64,000 nt of DNA, from the NCBI RefSeq assembly GCF_016586355.1, contig NZ_BLYI01000027.1, positions 1 through 64,000 on the forward strand, written 5' to 3'. The notes beneath the pieces are model-generated. The model made no database searches. It had not been told where the DNA came from and saw only the letters and a list, made by a program, of their open reading frames with translations. Positions 37,077-46,847 of this stretch are shown piece after piece (positions within the stretch are counted from its first letter, which is position 1; the number at the start of each line of letters is the position of its first letter). Source of the DNA: Anaerostipes butyraticus. GTDB lineage: Bacteria > Bacillota > Clostridia > Lachnospirales > Lachnospiraceae. The translations under genes and the position numbers were made by a program.

Positions 37077-38621
37077 TTATTTGATAAATTCTTCTGCTGC
37101 TTTTTCTATTTCATCCGGATATTTCTGACTCCACTCTTTATAGTCCATTCCGGAATCTTCTACGATCTTTCCAAGTTTTACAAAGAACTTCGGAATATCC
37201 TCTTCCAGGAGAACACCGACTTTCTCTCCCATTCGTTCTTTCCCCTGAAGATCGCATCCATTCAAATGAAGGGTAAAAGCCGGATGAGGGACTTTGTCCA
37301 CTACCTTTACGCATCCATGGAATCCGATCTCTCCTGTCTGATGAGTTCCGCAGGAAGACGGACATCCGGAAATATGAATCTGCGGCAGGGCTCCGTCTTT
37401 GATGCCTGCCTCTCTGACTGCCTCCACACATTTATGAAGCAGCGCCTGAGAATCACGAATTCCCACCTGACAGATAGAGGCTCCGATACAGGAAACAGAT
37501 GTTTCAAATAATGTTCTGGCTCCGTCACTGGTTGCTTCCAGAACTTTCTTCGCCTCTGATCCTGTAAGATTGATAATGTACATCGTCTCATCCGGAGCAA
37601 CCCTTGCTTCCACGTCTTCCATATCCTGAATCACATGATAAATCTCACCCAGCTTTTCCGGAGCAGGGCATCCTCCAATTGGATGATATGTCACAGCATA
37701 AAGACCTTCCTGTTTCTGAGCGATCACACGAGGATCCTCTACTTCAGATCCATCTCCCTGCTTTTTCACTTCTTCTGCCGTAATATCCAGATCCAGATTC
37801 TCTCCTGACGCAAAAACTTCATCCAGTTTCTCCAGGTACGCTTTCTTATATCCTTCTTCTCCCAGGGTTTCCTGCATATATCTTGTTCTTGCTTTTCCCC
37901 TCTGTTCATAATTTCCATATGCAATAAAAGTCTCTCTCATAGCGCAGATATAATACAAAATCTTAGATGGCTCCACTGCTTCGGCAACTTTTACTCCAAA
38001 TCTTGGATTATTTCCCAGACCTCCTGCGCTGTACACATCAAACAATCCGTCCGGACGGGCAACGAATCCCAGATCCCGGAATGTTGCGTGCGTCCTGTTT
38101 GCCGGACTGTTTGAAAAACAAACTTTCAGTTTTCTTGGCATCATTTTCTTCGGGATAAATGTCATCAGATATTCTCCGGCTGCCTCCGCATACGGAAGAA
38201 CATCAAAATACTCTCCCTTCTCAACTCCTGAAAGCGGAGATACCATTACATTTCTTGGGAAATCTCCTCCGCCTCCCATGGTCACAATATCATGATCCAG
38301 AGCGCCTTCCATAATGCCATAGATGGCCTCCGGGCGCAGGTTATGAAGCTGGATCGTCTGACACGTGGTAAAATGCACTTTATTTACTTTATATTTTTCA
38401 ATGCTGTCAGCAATAAACTTCATCTTATCCTTTGTCAGGCGTCCTCCGGCCATTCGCAGACGAAGCATGCTTGCCTTTCCGTCTTTCTGCGCATAGCTTC
38501 CAAACCGTCCGGAAAAGCCTTTATAGGAAGCCTTATCCAGCTCTCCTGCATAAAACTGATCTGTTTTTTCTTTAAACTCACCAAAATCTTTTTTCCATAC
38601 TTCATTTTTGATTTTTTCCAT
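37077..38621 (-). CDS. Siroheme-dependent sulfite/nitrite reductase family protein
   Basis: A 514-residue hemoprotein with the duplicated ferredoxin-like/siroheme layout. FTTCQTIQLHNL lies near 85, and the 4Fe-4S/siroheme Cys set is in SCIGASICQVGI near 384-390 and HISGCPSSCGTHQ near 425-430. It reduces sulfite to sulfide or nitrite to ammonia using ferredoxin. Siroheme genes directly downstream and cysteine genes in the window favour sulfur assimilation, but the substrate cannot be settled from sequence. Confidence 0.9.
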   Translation of the reverse strand: MEKIKNEVWKKDFGEFKEKTDQFYAGELDKASYKGFSGRFGSYAQKDGKASMLRLRMAGGRLTKDKMKFIADSIEKYKVNKVHFTTCQTIQLHNLRPEAIYGIMEGALDHDIVTMGGGGDFPRNVMVSPLSGVEKGEYFDVLPYAEAAGEYLMTFIPKKMMPRKLKVCFSNSPANRTHATFRDLGFVARPDGLFDVYSAGGLGNNPRFGVKVAEAVEPSKILYYICAMRETFIAYGNYEQRGKARTRYMQETLGEEGYKKAYLEKLDEVFASGENLDLDITAEEVKKQGDGSEVEDPRVIAQKQEGLYAVTYHPIGGCPAPEKLGEIYHVIQDMEDVEARVAPDETMYIINLTGSEAKKVLEATSDGARTLFETSVSCIGASICQVGIRDSQALLHKCVEAVREAGIKDGALPQIHISGCPSSCGTHQTGEIGFHGCVKVVDKVPHPAFTLHLNGCDLQGKERMGEKVGVLLEEDIPKFFVKLGKIVEDSGMDYKEWSQKYPDEIEKAAEEFIK

Positions 38622-38660
38622 TCTTATTCTCCTTAAAAAGAAATGTTATACCTCAGACAC

Positions 38661-38689
38661 ATTATAACATACCTTGTCCGGCCTGTCAG
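38661..38689 (-). promoter_or_regulatory. Sigma-A-type promoter of the sulfite reductase/siroheme operon
   Basis: On the minus strand CTGACA (38684-38689) and TATAAT (38661-38666) are separated by exactly 17 bp, about 40 bp ahead of the reductase start codon. Confidence 0.75.
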
Positions 38690-38716
38690 TTTTCCAATTC
38701 CCAGATAACAAAGTTT

Positions 38717-39928
38717 TTAAAAAACATGCTCACTCATCAGCATACAAACTTTTTCAATCTGTGACAATGGAAGCGCCAGATTCATTCGAATATGACAGTT
38801 CCCTCCAAAATGCCGTCCATCCTGCCATCCGATTCCTACATCCCATCCGGCATTTATGACATCATCCAGCGTTTTCCCGGTTTCTCTGCAGTATTCCGTG
38901 CAGTCCAGAAAAATCATATAAGTCCCCTGCGGCATGGTTACATCAACGCCATAAATTTCCTGATTGATAAACTCACAGGCATACCGGCAGTTTTTCTCCA
39001 GCACCTGCCGGAGTTCTTCCACCCATTCATACCCCTGAGGACTGTAGGCCCCAATCTGCGCATGCATGGAAAGAACATTCTGGCTGTTATAATGAGTATT
39101 CTCTCCATAAGTCCGGATTCTGTCCCTGAGGTACGGATTATAGATAATATGGTAGCTTCCGATCATGCCTGCTAAATTAAAGGTCTTGCTCGGTGCGTAC
39201 GCTGCTATGGTATGCTGTCTTGCCCATTCATTGACCATCTGGGTTGGTATATGCTGATGTCCTGAAAAAGTCAGATCCGCCCATATCTCATCGCTGATCA
39301 CATAACATTTATTTTTCTCAAAAATCTCCATGGCCTTTTCCAGTTCCCACCGCTCCCAGACACGGCCGGTCGGATTGTGCGGAGAACAGAAAATCACCAG
39401 ATGAATTCTGTATTTCTTAATTTTAGCATCCATATCCTCAAAATCCATCCGGTAAATGCCGTCTTCATCTTTCTTCAGATCACTGTAGATGGATTTCCTG
39501 CCTATGGTCTCAATATCCTCTGAAAAACCAAGATAAAAAGGACGATGCAGCAAAATACAGTCTCCCGGCTGCGACAGCACCTGCACCGCACTGGTCACAC
39601 AGCCATGGACCCCGTTTTCATAGCCTATGGCTTCTTTGGTAAGTCCCGCTGCCTTGTGGTGTTCTTCCTGCCACCGGATCGTGGCGTCAAAATATTCCTC
39701 ACGGGGAGTAAAATAGCCAAAGGCCGGATGTTTCGCCCTCTTGATAATCGCCTCCGTCACTGCCGGGCAGGTCGGGAAATTCATATCAGCAACCCACATT
39801 GGCACAAAATCAAATCCATCTTCCGGCGGCTGCGGTTCATTTCCCCACATATGCTTTCCTACATTATCCACAGCAATGGCATCCATACCCTTCCGTTCCA
39901 TAATGGATGTAAAATCATATTTCATCAT
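38717..39928 (-). CDS. PatB/MalY-type PLP-dependent C-S lyase
   Basis: A 403-residue fold-type I PLP enzyme with MWVADMNFPTCPAV near 45, CSPHNPTGRVW near 170, DEIWADLTF near 210 and the PLP Lys in YAPSKTFNLAGM near 245. PatB/MalY proteins cleave cystathionine or cysteine conjugates to a thiol, pyruvate and ammonia, which fits the sulfur-related neighbours. It follows the radical SAM gene by 15 bp and shares its operon. Confidence 0.88.
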   Translation of the reverse strand: MMKYDFTSIMERKGMDAIAVDNVGKHMWGNEPQPPEDGFDFVPMWVADMNFPTCPAVTEAIIKRAKHPAFGYFTPREEYFDATIRWQEEHHKAAGLTKEAIGYENGVHGCVTSAVQVLSQPGDCILLHRPFYLGFSEDIETIGRKSIYSDLKKDEDGIYRMDFEDMDAKIKKYRIHLVIFCSPHNPTGRVWERWELEKAMEIFEKNKCYVISDEIWADLTFSGHQHIPTQMVNEWARQHTIAAYAPSKTFNLAGMIGSYHIIYNPYLRDRIRTYGENTHYNSQNVLSMHAQIGAYSPQGYEWVEELRQVLEKNCRYACEFINQEIYGVDVTMPQGTYMIFLDCTEYCRETGKTLDDVINAGWDVGIGWQDGRHFGGNCHIRMNLALPLSQIEKVCMLMSEHVF

Positions 39929-39943
39929 ATTTTCCTTTCCAGT

Positions 39944-41668
39944 CTACGTTTCTATCGGCAGACGAATCACTTTTGCCTGATGATTCAGCGGATTTCTCTT
40001 CTGATAATCCAGCAGAATCAAAGTTTCTCTTTTTTCTTTCCGCTCGGACAGGATATCATATTGAAACTTTTCAATATGGATCATCTTTCTCTGATGCTTT
40101 CCGGCATATCCGGCCAATGCTTCTTCTCTTGGAAATACTTCGTCATACAAATGGAACAGTTCTTCTTTTTCCACCGTATAGTCTCCTGCAAAGGCCGGTC
40201 TGTTTTTCACATTTTCCCTTAAATACAGATCAAAAGTCAGCAGCTCCTGGAAGAAAACCAGACTCTCTTCCGGCACCGCTGTTTTGATAAACTCCAGTAA
40301 AATTTCATATCGTCCAATTCTTGAATGGCTTCTTTTATGATATCCTTGTTCCTCATAAAATCTTCCCATCCGGCAGTACATTTCAAACGCGGAAGAAAAA
40401 TACTGCTCCAGATGTTCTATTGTACTGCCAAACTGACCGCTGTTATAAAACGTCTCCACCATCTCTTCCACTGATTTCAGCACAAGAACATCGTCATAGG
40501 AAAGCCATTTCGTTGACAATACTTCATAAGGCGGTTTATCCTTATGAATCATCTTATATTCCTCCTGATGCTCTGCCATGTAAGATCCCTTTAATACTTT
40601 TAAAAATCCCAGCTGAAGCTGTTCCGGCCGGACAGCATACACTTCATCAAAAGATTTCTGAAAAGAATCCAGTCCTTCATAAGGAAGTCCCGCAATCAGA
40701 TCCAGATGCTGATGAACATTTTTCCCGGCATTGATCTGCCGCACGATTTCGGCAACTTTTTGGAAATCCATCTTTCTGTGAATCTCTGTAATCGTATCCG
40801 GATTCGTAGACTGCACTCCAATCTCCAGCTGTACCAGTCCGGGGCGCATTTTATGAAGAAGTGCGATCTCTTCTTCCGTCAAAATATCCGCCGCCACCTC
40901 AAAATGAAAATTTGTGATGCCATTGTCGTGTTCATAAATGTAAGACCAGACAGCCATGGCATGTTTCTGATTGCAGTTAAAAGTCCGGTCTACAAACTTC
41001 ACCTGCGGAATCTTGTGATCCAGGAAAAACTGAAGTTCCTTTTTCACCAGATCCAGATTTCGAAACCGAAGGCATTTATCGACAGAAGACAGACAGTAGC
41101 TGCAGGAAAACGGACATCCCCGGCTGGATTCATAATAGATGATTTTATTTTCAAATTTATCAATATCCTGATAAACGAAAGGAACTTTGCTTAAATCCAT
41201 GACCGTACGCCATGGATTCTCTCTGATCTGCCCGTCTTCACGATATGTAAGCCCCGGAATGTCTGACAAATTACTGCTTTTTCCATGATAATAATCCAGA
41301 ACTTCCAGAAAGGTTTCCTCTCCTTCTCCTTTCATGATTCCCGTAACCTGAGGATATGATTCCAGAACCTGCGCCGCATCGTAGGAAACTTCCGGTCCGC
41401 CAAGCCAGATCGGCACTTCAGGGAGCAGTTTTTTGATTTCCACAATCAATTCCGTGACATATTCGATGTTCCAGATATAACAGGAAAAACACAAAATGTC
41501 CGGCTGCTTCTTGTAAAGATCCATCAAAATGAAATCTGTCGTCTGATTGATCGTATATTCGGCAATTTCTATTTCGTCCAGATATGGTTTCGCATAGGCT
41601 CGAAGAGAATATACCGCTAAATTTGAATGAATGTATTTTGCGTTGACCGCAGTTAAAATAATGTTCAT
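39944..41668 (-). CDS. B12-binding radical SAM protein (DUF4080 type)
   Basis: The start at 41668 has CAGGAGAG 5 bp upstream; a longer reading lacks a site. The 574-residue protein has an N-terminal cobalamin-binding-like domain (about 1-135, MNIILTAVNAKYIHSNLA, PIWLGGPEVSYDA), the radical SAM cluster motif CPFSCSYC near 185, EIGVQSTNPDTI near 285 and a C-terminal DUF4080-like region. The chemistry is unknown for this subgroup. It is the first gene of a two-gene unit with patB. Confidence 0.88.
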   Translation of the reverse strand: MNIILTAVNAKYIHSNLAVYSLRAYAKPYLDEIEIAEYTINQTTDFILMDLYKKQPDILCFSCYIWNIEYVTELIVEIKKLLPEVPIWLGGPEVSYDAAQVLESYPQVTGIMKGEGEETFLEVLDYYHGKSSNLSDIPGLTYREDGQIRENPWRTVMDLSKVPFVYQDIDKFENKIIYYESSRGCPFSCSYCLSSVDKCLRFRNLDLVKKELQFFLDHKIPQVKFVDRTFNCNQKHAMAVWSYIYEHDNGITNFHFEVAADILTEEEIALLHKMRPGLVQLEIGVQSTNPDTITEIHRKMDFQKVAEIVRQINAGKNVHQHLDLIAGLPYEGLDSFQKSFDEVYAVRPEQLQLGFLKVLKGSYMAEHQEEYKMIHKDKPPYEVLSTKWLSYDDVLVLKSVEEMVETFYNSGQFGSTIEHLEQYFSSAFEMYCRMGRFYEEQGYHKRSHSRIGRYEILLEFIKTAVPEESLVFFQELLTFDLYLRENVKNRPAFAGDYTVEKEELFHLYDEVFPREEALAGYAGKHQRKMIHIEKFQYDILSERKEKRETLILLDYQKRNPLNHQAKVIRLPIET

Positions 41669-41815
41669 AAGCTCTCCTGGTTTTGATTTCTTCACTGCCT
41701 ACAGTATACCACAACCGTCCTGCTTTCAAAATATGGAAAAGTTCTCTCTGTCTGATATATTTCTTTCCTGCTTTAAAAATCGTACCAAATTTTACCGTTT
41801 TGCCCATCTCCTTGT

Positions 41816-41845
41816 TGACACAATTTTAGTCTTTTTTTTATAATA
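41816..41845 (+). promoter_or_regulatory. Promoter of the first DeoR regulator
   Basis: TTGACA (41816-41821) and TATAAT (41840-41845) are separated by 18 bp, upstream of the TTG start at 41873. Confidence 0.75.
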
Positions 41846-41872
41846 AATGAGAGAAAAAAGAGAGGTGATATT

Positions 41873-42655
41873 TTGAACAACAGAAGATACCATATTCTTG
41901 AGGTGATCAATCAGCGCGGCTATGTTCGATTTGCAGATTTGTGCAGTGAATTTGAGGTTTCCGCCGCGACCATGCGCAGAGATCTGGTTGTCCTGGATCA
42001 GGAAGGATTAATCCACCGAGTTCACGGAGGTGCCAAGTCGATCAATCCTCCTGCGGAACAGCCGGCGGTTCTGTCCACTTATGAGCGCTCGATCCTGGCT
42101 CCCCAGGAGAAAGTCCTGATCGCACAGTGCGCTTTTCAATTGCTGCATAATGGTGATTCTATTATCATAGATGATTCTACAACTTGTCTCGAACTGGCCA
42201 GAATCATTGCTTCTTCCAATTTAACTTTAAATATTATTACCAACAGCTTCGATATTGCTCTGTTGCTAAAAGAACATATGTCGATTGAATTATTTTTTAT
42301 CGGCGGTATTGTACATAAAACAACAGCAGCTACTTACGGCGCCATTGCAGAACAAACGACAGAGAATCTAAGCTGTAATATTTTATTTGCCGGTGCAGAT
42401 GCTGTCCACCCTGAAAAAGGATTCCTGAATAACCGACTGGATATCATCCCTCTGAAGCAGGCAATGATGAAAGCTTCTTCCAAAACTGTTGTTTTGGCGG
42501 ATCATACAAAATTTAACCGCAGCGCCATGATGCAGATTGCACCATTTGACAAAGTCGATTATGTCATCACAGATGATCAGCTGGAAGATGATATCTATCA
42601 TTCTTTTGGAGAAAATAAACCCAAAATAATACGTGCTTCGATTGATAAAATATAA
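41873..42655 (+). CDS. DeoR-family sugar-operon regulator (paralogue 1)
   Basis: Starts at TTG behind AGAGGTGATATT; the matching start in its paralogue at 49874 supports this. The 260-residue protein has the DeoR HTH (VRFADLCSEFEVSAATMRRDL) with the typical HRVHGGAK, and a C-terminal phosphosugar-sensing domain (IIDDSTTCLELARII, HPEKGFLNNRLD, VLADHTKFNR). It is convergent with the kinase end of the PTS operon and probably co-regulates it. Confidence 0.9.
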   Translation: MNNRRYHILEVINQRGYVRFADLCSEFEVSAATMRRDLVVLDQEGLIHRVHGGAKSINPPAEQPAVLSTYERSILAPQEKVLIAQCAFQLLHNGDSIIIDDSTTCLELARIIASSNLTLNIITNSFDIALLLKEHMSIELFFIGGIVHKTTAATYGAIAEQTTENLSCNILFAGADAVHPEKGFLNNRLDIIPLKQAMMKASSKTVVLADHTKFNRSAMMQIAPFDKVDYVITDDQLEDDIYHSFGENKPKIIRASIDKI

Positions 42656-42669
42656 CTTTTTATGTCAAA

Positions 42670-42693
42670 AGAGAGACGGCTGACCGTCTCTCT
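42670..42693. terminator. Bidirectional terminator between deoR paralogue 1 and the kinase gene
   Basis: A perfect 10-bp stem (AGAGAGACGG / CCGTCTCTCT) with a 4-nt loop in the 39-bp gap between two convergent genes. Confidence 0.8.
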
Positions 42694-42694
42694 C

Positions 42695-44143
42695 TTATCT
42701 GATTTCCATTACCGCATCATGAATCCTCTGATATTTTCTATATGTTTTTTCATATTTCTTTATCGTTTCTGTATCCGGCATGTAAATGTTTTTTTCTTCC
42801 GATTCTGTCTTCCTTTTCTTCATCCCTGTATCCGCCATTGCGGCCAGAAGACAGATTCCGTATCCCGGACTTTCTTTTGTCTCATGTACTTCAATCTGCG
42901 TTCGCAGAACATTGGCCATGATCTCCATCCAGACAGGACTTCGGCTCCCTCCGCCGCTGACCCGCATCTTTTCCGGCGTTTCTTTCATTCCCATTGTTTC
43001 CAGTACTTCTCTGACTGCATAGGCGACTCCTTCCAGCACAGCCTGTGTCATATGTTCTCTCCTGGTATAACTGCCAAGATTCAAAAAAGCGCCCCGGAGA
43101 CCTGCATCTGAATATAATGTTTTATCTCCGGCGATATGAGGATAGAATAAAACCTGATTGTCTCCCAGGACCTCCATTCTATCCTGATCAATACCCATCT
43201 GATCTGCCGAAAGAATCTGTTCAATCCACCACTTGTGAGCGCCTCCTGCTGCCTGCACCACACCCTGACAGATGTTAATCATCTCATTTCCTTTCGCACA
43301 AAACAGAACATTCTTTCCTTTTCCGTCAAAGTCTCCATCTTTTTTCGGATAAATGACAACTCCGGATGTACCAAGAGAGATAACAGGTTCTTTCTGGTCC
43401 AAAATTCCCATAGCTGCCGCTGTTGCGGGGTTATCTCCTGTCCCTGCAATTACTTTCACCGGATACGATATTTTCAGCTTCGCACACAGTTCCGGATGAA
43501 TCATTCCTATCACATCACAGCTTCTGTGAATTTCCCCAAGCATCTCTTTTTTGATTCCTGTATACCGGAGCATGGTCTCTGACCACCTCTTAGTCTGAAT
43601 ATCATAAAAAGAACTTGTGGATGCCCCGCAGTAATCACAGCTGCAGCGGCCGGTCAGACGATAAACGATGTAATCATATGCTGTCATGATTCTGACAGTT
43701 TTTTTGAAATGTTCCGGTTCATTCTCCTTTATCCACAAAACATTCACCGCCGGACTCCCGGTAGAAATTATCTTTGAAATATAACGGGTTTCCTGATGCT
43801 CTGCTAGTTTTTTCTTTAAATCGTCAATTTCATCTTTTGTTCTTGTGTCATTCCACATGATCGCGGGACGGATGACCCTGCCCCATTTGTCCAAAAATAC
43901 CGTTGTGTGCATCTGTCCCGTCACTCCGACTGCCGCTATCTTCTGTTCCCTGAATCGGGCCGTTACATGCTTCAGTTCGGAATACACTGCCTGAAACCAG
44001 ATTTCCGGATTCATTTCTTTATACCCTTCTTCCGGTTCATCATATTGATAGTTTTGGGCAGAGTCATATAAAATTTCCTGATACTCATCCATCAGTATGG
44101 TCTTTAATGCGGAAGTTCCGATATCAAATCCCAAATAATACAC
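42695..44143 (-). CDS. FGGY-family carbohydrate kinase (xylulokinase-like)
   Basis: A 482-residue ATP-dependent sugar kinase with the N-terminal phosphate loop YLGFDIGTSALKTILMDE, GVTGQMHTTVFLD near 75, WNDTR near 95, VIAGTGDNPATAAAMG near 230 and the C-terminal RVSGGGSRSPVWMEIMANVL. It is closest in pattern to xylulokinases, but FGGY specificity is hard to read. As the last gene of a PTS operon it likely acts on an intermediate that is not phosphorylated by the PTS, or on a second hydroxyl. Confidence 0.87.
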   Translation of the reverse strand: MYYLGFDIGTSALKTILMDEYQEILYDSAQNYQYDEPEEGYKEMNPEIWFQAVYSELKHVTARFREQKIAAVGVTGQMHTTVFLDKWGRVIRPAIMWNDTRTKDEIDDLKKKLAEHQETRYISKIISTGSPAVNVLWIKENEPEHFKKTVRIMTAYDYIVYRLTGRCSCDYCGASTSSFYDIQTKRWSETMLRYTGIKKEMLGEIHRSCDVIGMIHPELCAKLKISYPVKVIAGTGDNPATAAAMGILDQKEPVISLGTSGVVIYPKKDGDFDGKGKNVLFCAKGNEMINICQGVVQAAGGAHKWWIEQILSADQMGIDQDRMEVLGDNQVLFYPHIAGDKTLYSDAGLRGAFLNLGSYTRREHMTQAVLEGVAYAVREVLETMGMKETPEKMRVSGGGSRSPVWMEIMANVLRTQIEVHETKESPGYGICLLAAMADTGMKKRKTESEEKNIYMPDTETIKKYEKTYRKYQRIHDAVMEIR

Positions 44144-44149
44144 TTTATC

Positions 44150-44995
44150 TCATCCTTCTTCAAATCCATTGATGATTCTGACCAGATCACACGCTGTCTG
44201 ACGTACATTTTCTACTGCTTTCATACTTAATCCATACAGATCAGCTTCTTTGTGGTTGACTTCATATGCTTTTCCGAATGTTTTTATGTACGCCTGCCTG
44301 AGATCCGATCCATAATTGATTTTTGACATTTTATATGTTTTCATATTTCGTATCAGTTCAAATGAAATTCCCGAACCACCATGAAGTACAAGAGGGACTG
44401 GGGAAACTTCTGCAATTTCTTTCAGGAGCGGCAGATCGATTCTGGGAATTTCCTCTAATCCGTGTACATTTCCTATGGACACCGCCAGTGTATCGCACCC
44501 CGACCGGTCGACAAATTCCTCCACCAGAGCGGGATCTGTCTTACAGTCGGCTTCACTGCAGTTATCATCTTCCTTTCCGCGGATCGCGCCAAGTTCCGCT
44601 TCCACCGGTATATCATAGAAATGGCAGTATTCTGCCGCTCTGCGGACTGCTCTGATATTATCTTCAAATCCATATGCTGACGCATCCACCATGACGGAAG
44701 TAAATCCCGCGTCTACACATCGTCTGACATCTTCAAAACTTTTTCCATGATCCAGGTGAAGCCCGATGGGCGTTTCCGTATTTTCAAGAAAATCGCGGAC
44801 CAGATCTGCGATCATCCCCGGATCTGATAGTTTCAGATTATTGGAGGAAATTTGTATAAAACCTGGAAGATGTGCGTCATTTAATCCAAGGATAATCGCT
44901 TTTGTCATTTCCAGATTGGTTGTATTAAACGCCGGAAGCAGCAAATTTTTCTTTTTTGCATATGCAAATAAATCAAATCCGTTTACTATTTTCAT
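44150..44995 (-). CDS. Class II ketose-bisphosphate aldolase
   Basis: A 281-residue zinc-dependent aldolase of the FbaA/GatY/KbaY family. Zinc and catalytic regions are GLHLDHGKSFEDV near 79-90, TSVMVDASAYGFEDNI near 100, VEAELGAIRGKEDDN near 130, SIGNVHGLEE near 172 and LVLHGGSGIS near 203. It cleaves a ketose (bis)phosphate to triose units. Here it presumably acts after the kinase or PTS. It differs clearly from the second aldolase at 53.5 kb. Confidence 0.87.
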   Translation of the reverse strand: MKIVNGFDLFAYAKKKNLLLPAFNTTNLEMTKAIILGLNDAHLPGFIQISSNNLKLSDPGMIADLVRDFLENTETPIGLHLDHGKSFEDVRRCVDAGFTSVMVDASAYGFEDNIRAVRRAAEYCHFYDIPVEAELGAIRGKEDDNCSEADCKTDPALVEEFVDRSGCDTLAVSIGNVHGLEEIPRIDLPLLKEIAEVSPVPLVLHGGSGISFELIRNMKTYKMSKINYGSDLRQAYIKTFGKAYEVNHKEADLYGLSMKAVENVRQTACDLVRIINGFEEG

Positions 44996-45212
44996 AAGCC
45001 TGTCTCCTCTGCTTTAAACCAAAGGTTTTTTTCTCTTTTTTTATCTTTGTCTTCTGCAGTACACAGAGCCTTAATGCAATCGCTGCGATTGCGGTCACAG
45101 CGATCACGGCTCCCCAGGGTCCATTTCGGACTGCCTGCTCTCCAACGGCAGGTATGATCAGTATCGCGACAGCCAGCAGAATCCAGCTGATCCTAAATAT
45201 CAATTTTTCCAT
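44973..45212 (-). CDS. Small two-helix membrane protein in the PTS operon
   Basis: A 79-residue protein with two hydrophobic helices (about 5-25 and 33-52) and a basic tail. It overlaps the aldolase start by 23 bp and abuts the EIIB stop codon, so it is part of the coupled operon. No family recognised. It might be an accessory subunit of the membrane EIICD component, but this is only positional inference. Confidence 0.6.
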   Translation of the reverse strand: MEKLIFRISWILLAVAILIIPAVGEQAVRNGPWGAVIAVTAIAAIALRLCVLQKTKIKKEKKTFGLKQRRQAYENSKRI

Positions 45213-45703
45213 CAGAATTTATCTCCTATCTTCTTTATAACAGAATCCAGCTGTACTTCCGGTTTTGAAATTTCCTGACGGAAATATACATACACCCCTT
45301 TCTGATCCAATTCCTTCAAATGATCCAGGTCCTCTTTTGACACATATACTGTTGCCGTCGCATGAACCTGATTGCTTTCTCTCGGCGTCTGCCCTACATT
45401 GATTGATTCAAATTCAAATCCCTGCATGTACGCCTGATACGCCTGTTCGATGGATCGGAAAATAACAATGATTTTTCCATTTCCGAATTGATCTTCTTTA
45501 TATTTCGCAACACCGTCTTCTACATTATAAAATTCTACGCTTGTTCCTTTTGGCGCCGCAAAGGTCAGAATCTGCTGCACAAATGTATCTTTGCTCGTTG
45601 TGTCATCAATAATGACGACTTTGGTCGCACTGTAATGAGGAATCCACACGCTTGCAACCTGCCCGTGAATCATTCTGAAATCTACTCGTGTCATACAAAT
45701 CAT
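45212..45703 (-). CDS. PTS EIIB, mannose/fructose/sorbose family
   Basis: The ATG at 45703 has AGGAGG 8 bp upstream; an ATG two codons earlier is too close. The 163-residue protein carries the phospho-His in TRVDFRMIHGQVASVW near 13, and the following VVIIDDTTSKD region typical of the family. It accepts phosphate from EIIA (49.2-49.7 kb) and passes it to the sugar at the EIICD protein. Confidence 0.9.
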   Translation of the reverse strand: MICMTRVDFRMIHGQVASVWIPHYSATKVVIIDDTTSKDTFVQQILTFAAPKGTSVEFYNVEDGVAKYKEDQFGNGKIIVIFRSIEQAYQAYMQGFEFESINVGQTPRESNQVHATATVYVSKEDLDHLKELDQKGVYVYFRQEISKPEVQLDSVIKKIGDKF

Positions 45704-45716
45704 AACCATTACCTCC

Positions 45717-46832
45717 TCATGACTCGATTATCTTAATGAGCTCCTTTCTTTCCTCTGCCCATTTTTTATATACATCCATTTCCAAAACTTCCGGATTTAA
45801 TACACCGAAAGACGAAATATGATGGATGGTATTTGATATCCTCTGAAAAACATATTTCCATGAATTGATGACTGCGTCTGTCGTACTGCCGGCCAGATGA
45901 GCGGACAGTGTAATATTATCCAGCTTCCGAATCGGATCATCTTTATCCAGAGGCATTTTCGGATATACGTCTGTAGCCGCTCCGGCGATTTTCCGCTCCT
46001 TTAAAGCTTCTATCATTGCATCATAATTTACCATGGATGCCCTGGCTGTATTAATAAAATATGCCGTTGGTTTCATCATTTCAAACTGCTCTTTATCAAA
46101 TGTATTCTCGTTTTCTTTCGTCTGTCTGGCATGAAGACTGATAAAATCTGACTCTTTACACAAAGTATCAAGGTCCGTCTTTTCAACATTATATTTTTTC
46201 ATCTCGTCTTCTGTAACATACGGATCCACCGCAATGATTTTTACATGAAATCCGGACAGTTTTTCTGCCATCAGCTTCCCGATATATCCGAATCCAAACA
46301 GACCCACTGTCTTTCCATACAGATCCGGCATGATTGCATTATTTGAAAATTCTTTTACCAATCCGCCTGCTTTCATCAGAGCATGCTGTCTTGCAATATT
46401 TCTTGCTTCCGCGATCATCAGCCCGATCGCATAATCTGATACTGCATTTGCATTTCTTCCGGCGGCGTTTACAACCAGAATTCCTCTTTTGGTCGCCGCC
46501 GGGATATCAACATTTTCTGTTCCCGTTCTTGAGATTCCAATGACTCTCAGATTATGGAAACGATCCATCATAGCTCCTGACACGGGAGAAAATGATACCG
46601 CCAGCACTTCTGTATCCAGATTTTCTTCATATGCCGGCACCACAGGCTCAGGATCCGGCCCGAATTTTTCCAGCCGGTAAATATTCTTTATAAAATCCAC
46701 TGATGGATCCGGATCAGTATATTCCCCGATCACAACAGGTTCCTCTGTAAATTTCTCAGCATATTCTCTCGAATACGTAATCTGTTCCCTGTAATTTTTA
46801 TATAGTCCGTCATACATGCAAAGTACTTTCAT
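45717..46832 (-). CDS. D-isomer-specific 2-hydroxyacid dehydrogenase-family protein
   Basis: The 371-residue protein has the NAD-binding fold GLFGFGYIGKLMAEKL near 180, FINTARASMVNYDAM (substrate Arg) near 265 and LSAHLAGSTTDA (catalytic His) near 317. The place normally holding the catalytic Glu (DVFPTEP in SerA) reads DVYPKMP, so that Glu appears absent. It may have altered chemistry. Its presence between EIICD and EIIB suggests a substrate with an oxidisable 2-hydroxyacid or related group. Confidence 0.83.
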   Translation of the reverse strand: MKVLCMYDGLYKNYREQITYSREYAEKFTEEPVVIGEYTDPDPSVDFIKNIYRLEKFGPDPEPVVPAYEENLDTEVLAVSFSPVSGAMMDRFHNLRVIGISRTGTENVDIPAATKRGILVVNAAGRNANAVSDYAIGLMIAEARNIARQHALMKAGGLVKEFSNNAIMPDLYGKTVGLFGFGYIGKLMAEKLSGFHVKIIAVDPYVTEDEMKKYNVEKTDLDTLCKESDFISLHARQTKENENTFDKEQFEMMKPTAYFINTARASMVNYDAMIEALKERKIAGAATDVYPKMPLDKDDPIRKLDNITLSAHLAGSTTDAVINSWKYVFQRISNTIHHISSFGVLNPEVLEMDVYKKWAEERKELIKIIES

Positions 46833-46847
46833 TTTATCACCTCGTTT

